64,000 bases of DNA, taken from positions 1 through 64,000 of the forward strand of contig NZ_RQXV01000009.1 of the NCBI RefSeq assembly GCF_003858655.1, in the 5' to 3' direction. Source of the stretch: Amphritea balenae (lineage in GTDB: Bacteria > Pseudomonadota > Gammaproteobacteria > Pseudomonadales > Balneatricaceae). The notes below the pieces were generated by a model, which worked only from the letters and a program-made list of their open reading frames with translations, was not told where the DNA came from and searched no databases. Each line of letters begins with the position of its first letter. Position 1 is the stretch's first letter. Below are positions 62,880 to 64,000 of this stretch, in pieces. The position numbers were made by a program, and so were the translations under genes.

Positions 62880-63171
62880 CATTTCAGCTATCAAACGCCT
62901 CCTTCCAAGTAGCCTCTTCTTAATTAACAGCTTGCTGCATGCCTAAAGGTAAGTTGGAGTAAATTCCTGACACTCTGTTTGGCTCTGAAGCAGCCTCCTT
63001 ATTTAAGGGGCTGGAAATCAGGAAAGTAACCCCGATACACATCTGAATAAATTGTCTACTAAACAGCATGCAAACTCATAAAAAATGCCTATAGTTTAGG
63101 GTGTGTGTAGCTGCTAAGGATAGCAGCGAAGTATCATGCTGAAATTAAAGGTTTTTGCTGAGGGATGCAGC
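62880..63171. other. Gene-free region upstream of the lipoprotein
   Basis: About 290 bases without a supported gene. It is mixed-sequence DNA leading into an AT-rich segment with the probable promoter of the lipoprotein at about 63060-63130. Confidence 0.3.
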
Positions 63172-63684
63172 ATGAAAAAGACCATTAAAAAAATTATTTA
63201 TTGCATGATTTCCGTTTCCTTATCCGCCTGTACTGAAACCGATGATCCTGTTCAAAAATTCGAGCAGTTGACTGATCTATACGTTGAAACTGTATCTAAA
63301 CAACCTGTCAGGCTGTCACCGCCAGGAACGAGGCCGGCCTCATCAACGGTGTGGCATCGACGACAAATATACATATCAGATTTAAACTATGATGTTAGAA
63401 AAACGAACTCTTTGGTTTCCCCATTAATCGGCGAGATGACTTTCACCTGCGGCGTAAAAGGCAGGCAGGGAAAATCTAAGGCAGAGGTATCAGAGGGGCC
63501 TGATGAGTTTGATCAGGGCATAATCTGTATAGCCAAATATGCATATCAAAAACAAACCTGGGTAAAAAAACAATTTCATTGTGAAGATGCTTATTATGAC
63601 CAGCGCACCGGGAAAGTGCGTAAGGAGCTGGTCGAGCCGCAAGAAGGCGTTTCGCTTGACTGTTCTAAGCATCTTATGGAGTAA
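63172..63684 (+). CDS. Unrecognised lipoprotein
   Basis: A 170-residue protein that starts with a lipoprotein signal: MKKTIKKIIYCMISVSLSAC, lipobox SLSAC, Cys at residue 20. I start it at the ATG at 63172, which has GAGGG about eight bases upstream; the frame is open 12 codons earlier. The mature part is polar with four cysteines (FTCGVKG, IICIAKYAY, FHCEDAYYD, LDCSKHLM), which could form two disulfides in the periplasm. No domain is recognised. The next residue after Cys is Thr, not Asp, so outer-membrane sorting is expected. Confidence 0.7.
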   Translation: MKKTIKKIIYCMISVSLSACTETDDPVQKFEQLTDLYVETVSKQPVRLSPPGTRPASSTVWHRRQIYISDLNYDVRKTNSLVSPLIGEMTFTCGVKGRQGKSKAEVSEGPDEFDQGIICIAKYAYQKQTWVKKQFHCEDAYYDQRTGKVRKELVEPQEGVSLDCSKHLME

Positions 63685-63742
63685 GGTTGCCGATGAGCCT
63701 GGTGGATAAAGCTGTATCGCATTGATAATTCGCACCCAGACT

Positions 63743-63772
63743 AGGGTGAGGGTGAGGGTGAGGGTGAGGGTT
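63743..63772 (+). repeat. AGGGTG hexamer repeat with G-quadruplex pattern
   Basis: Four AGGGTG units followed by AGGGTT at 63743-63772 give five G3 tracts with three-base TGA loops, a canonical G-quadruplex pattern. It lies 60 bases downstream of the lipoprotein stop. A short CACCC (63734-63738) before it can pair with the first GGGTG. Confidence 0.9.
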
Positions 63773-64000
63773 AACACTAAGCGGCGAGGGCAACGTTGTT
63801 GATTAATCAGATTATCAGCATAGATAAAAGACTGTAAATAAAATTAAAGTACTACCTTATAAGATTAGGATATTAAGTTGTATTTTAAGAATAATTAATA
63901 AATCCAAAGCGATAGAGATGAGGATTAAATTATATAGCTGTATGAGTTAAACCTCTTGCCCCTTAGCGCTTGATGCTCGCTCCATATTATCCGAATCCAC
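63773..64000. other. AT-rich DNA at the window end
   Basis: About 228 bases, strongly AT-rich, with no frame that I would call and no RNA gene recognised. The window ends within it. Confidence 0.4.

Overview
The window is an ordinary chromosomal stretch of a heterotrophic, probably marine gammaproteobacterium, most likely from the Oceanospirillales/Oceanospirillaceae neighbourhood. This rests on gene-order blocks typical of gammaproteobacteria (icd–rluE–nudJ–mnmA–hflD–purB; clpS–clpA–infA–bpt–aat–trxB–ftsK–lolA–rarA–crcB–serS), on a Pseudomonas-type long isocitrate lyase and on a PhaF-type phasin. The placement is an inference from protein resemblance; no rRNA is present to confirm it. I see no tRNA, rRNA, CRISPR array, integrase, transposase or prophage. 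Most genes are single-copy housekeeping genes separated by clear intrinsic terminators.

Layout. 1–8.3 kb, minus strand: the start of isocitrate lyase, then roxA–trmJ (ribosomal protein and tRNA modification), an alpha/beta hydrolase, purB, and hflD–mnmA–nudJ. 8.3–11.2 kb: an orphan moaE, rluE, icd and a CspD-like protein. 11.4–17 kb: a protein-turnover block made of clpS–clpA facing infA, bpt and aat (adaptor, unfoldase and the two N-degron-making transferases), then trxB. 17.1–23.5 kb, plus strand: ftsK, lolA, rarA, crcB, serS. 23.6–25.7 kb: a Slam-like outer-membrane protein with an overlapping TbpB-like lipoprotein gene, which looks like a self-contained surface-lipoprotein export pair. 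25.8–33.4 kb: an EAL–HDOD protein, a ubiquinone hydroxylase, a phasin with a histone-H1-like tail, a PreP-like metalloprotease and a DMT transporter. 33.5–43.7 kb: small metabolic genes, mtgA, metH, panD with a long leader, prpE behind two operator-like palindromes, and an SDR. 43.8–55.1 kb: a large CBS–PAS–GGDEF–EAL protein, fumarylacetoacetase, a YiiX-type papain-fold protein, a 56-residue basic protein, an M50 protease, a GST, umuDC under a textbook LexA box, an Mpo1-like protein and a voltage-gated ion channel.

55.3–60.5 kb holds the most unusual operon: an acetate-CoA-ligase-like enzyme, E1 alpha, E1 beta and E2 of a 2-oxoacid dehydrogenase, and a dedicated acyl carrier protein. The first four genes overlap end to start, and no E3 gene is present. 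60.8–64 kb holds a dodecin, a histidine kinase whose ATP-binding domain looks degraded, an unrecognised lipoprotein and a short G-rich hexamer repeat.

The best candidates for under-described biology are the ligase/E1/E2/ACP operon, the Slam–lipoprotein pair, the channel with an acidic selectivity filter, the degenerate kinase, the paired palindromes before prpE and the structured panD leader. All functions are read from sequence patterns alone; no database search was possible.
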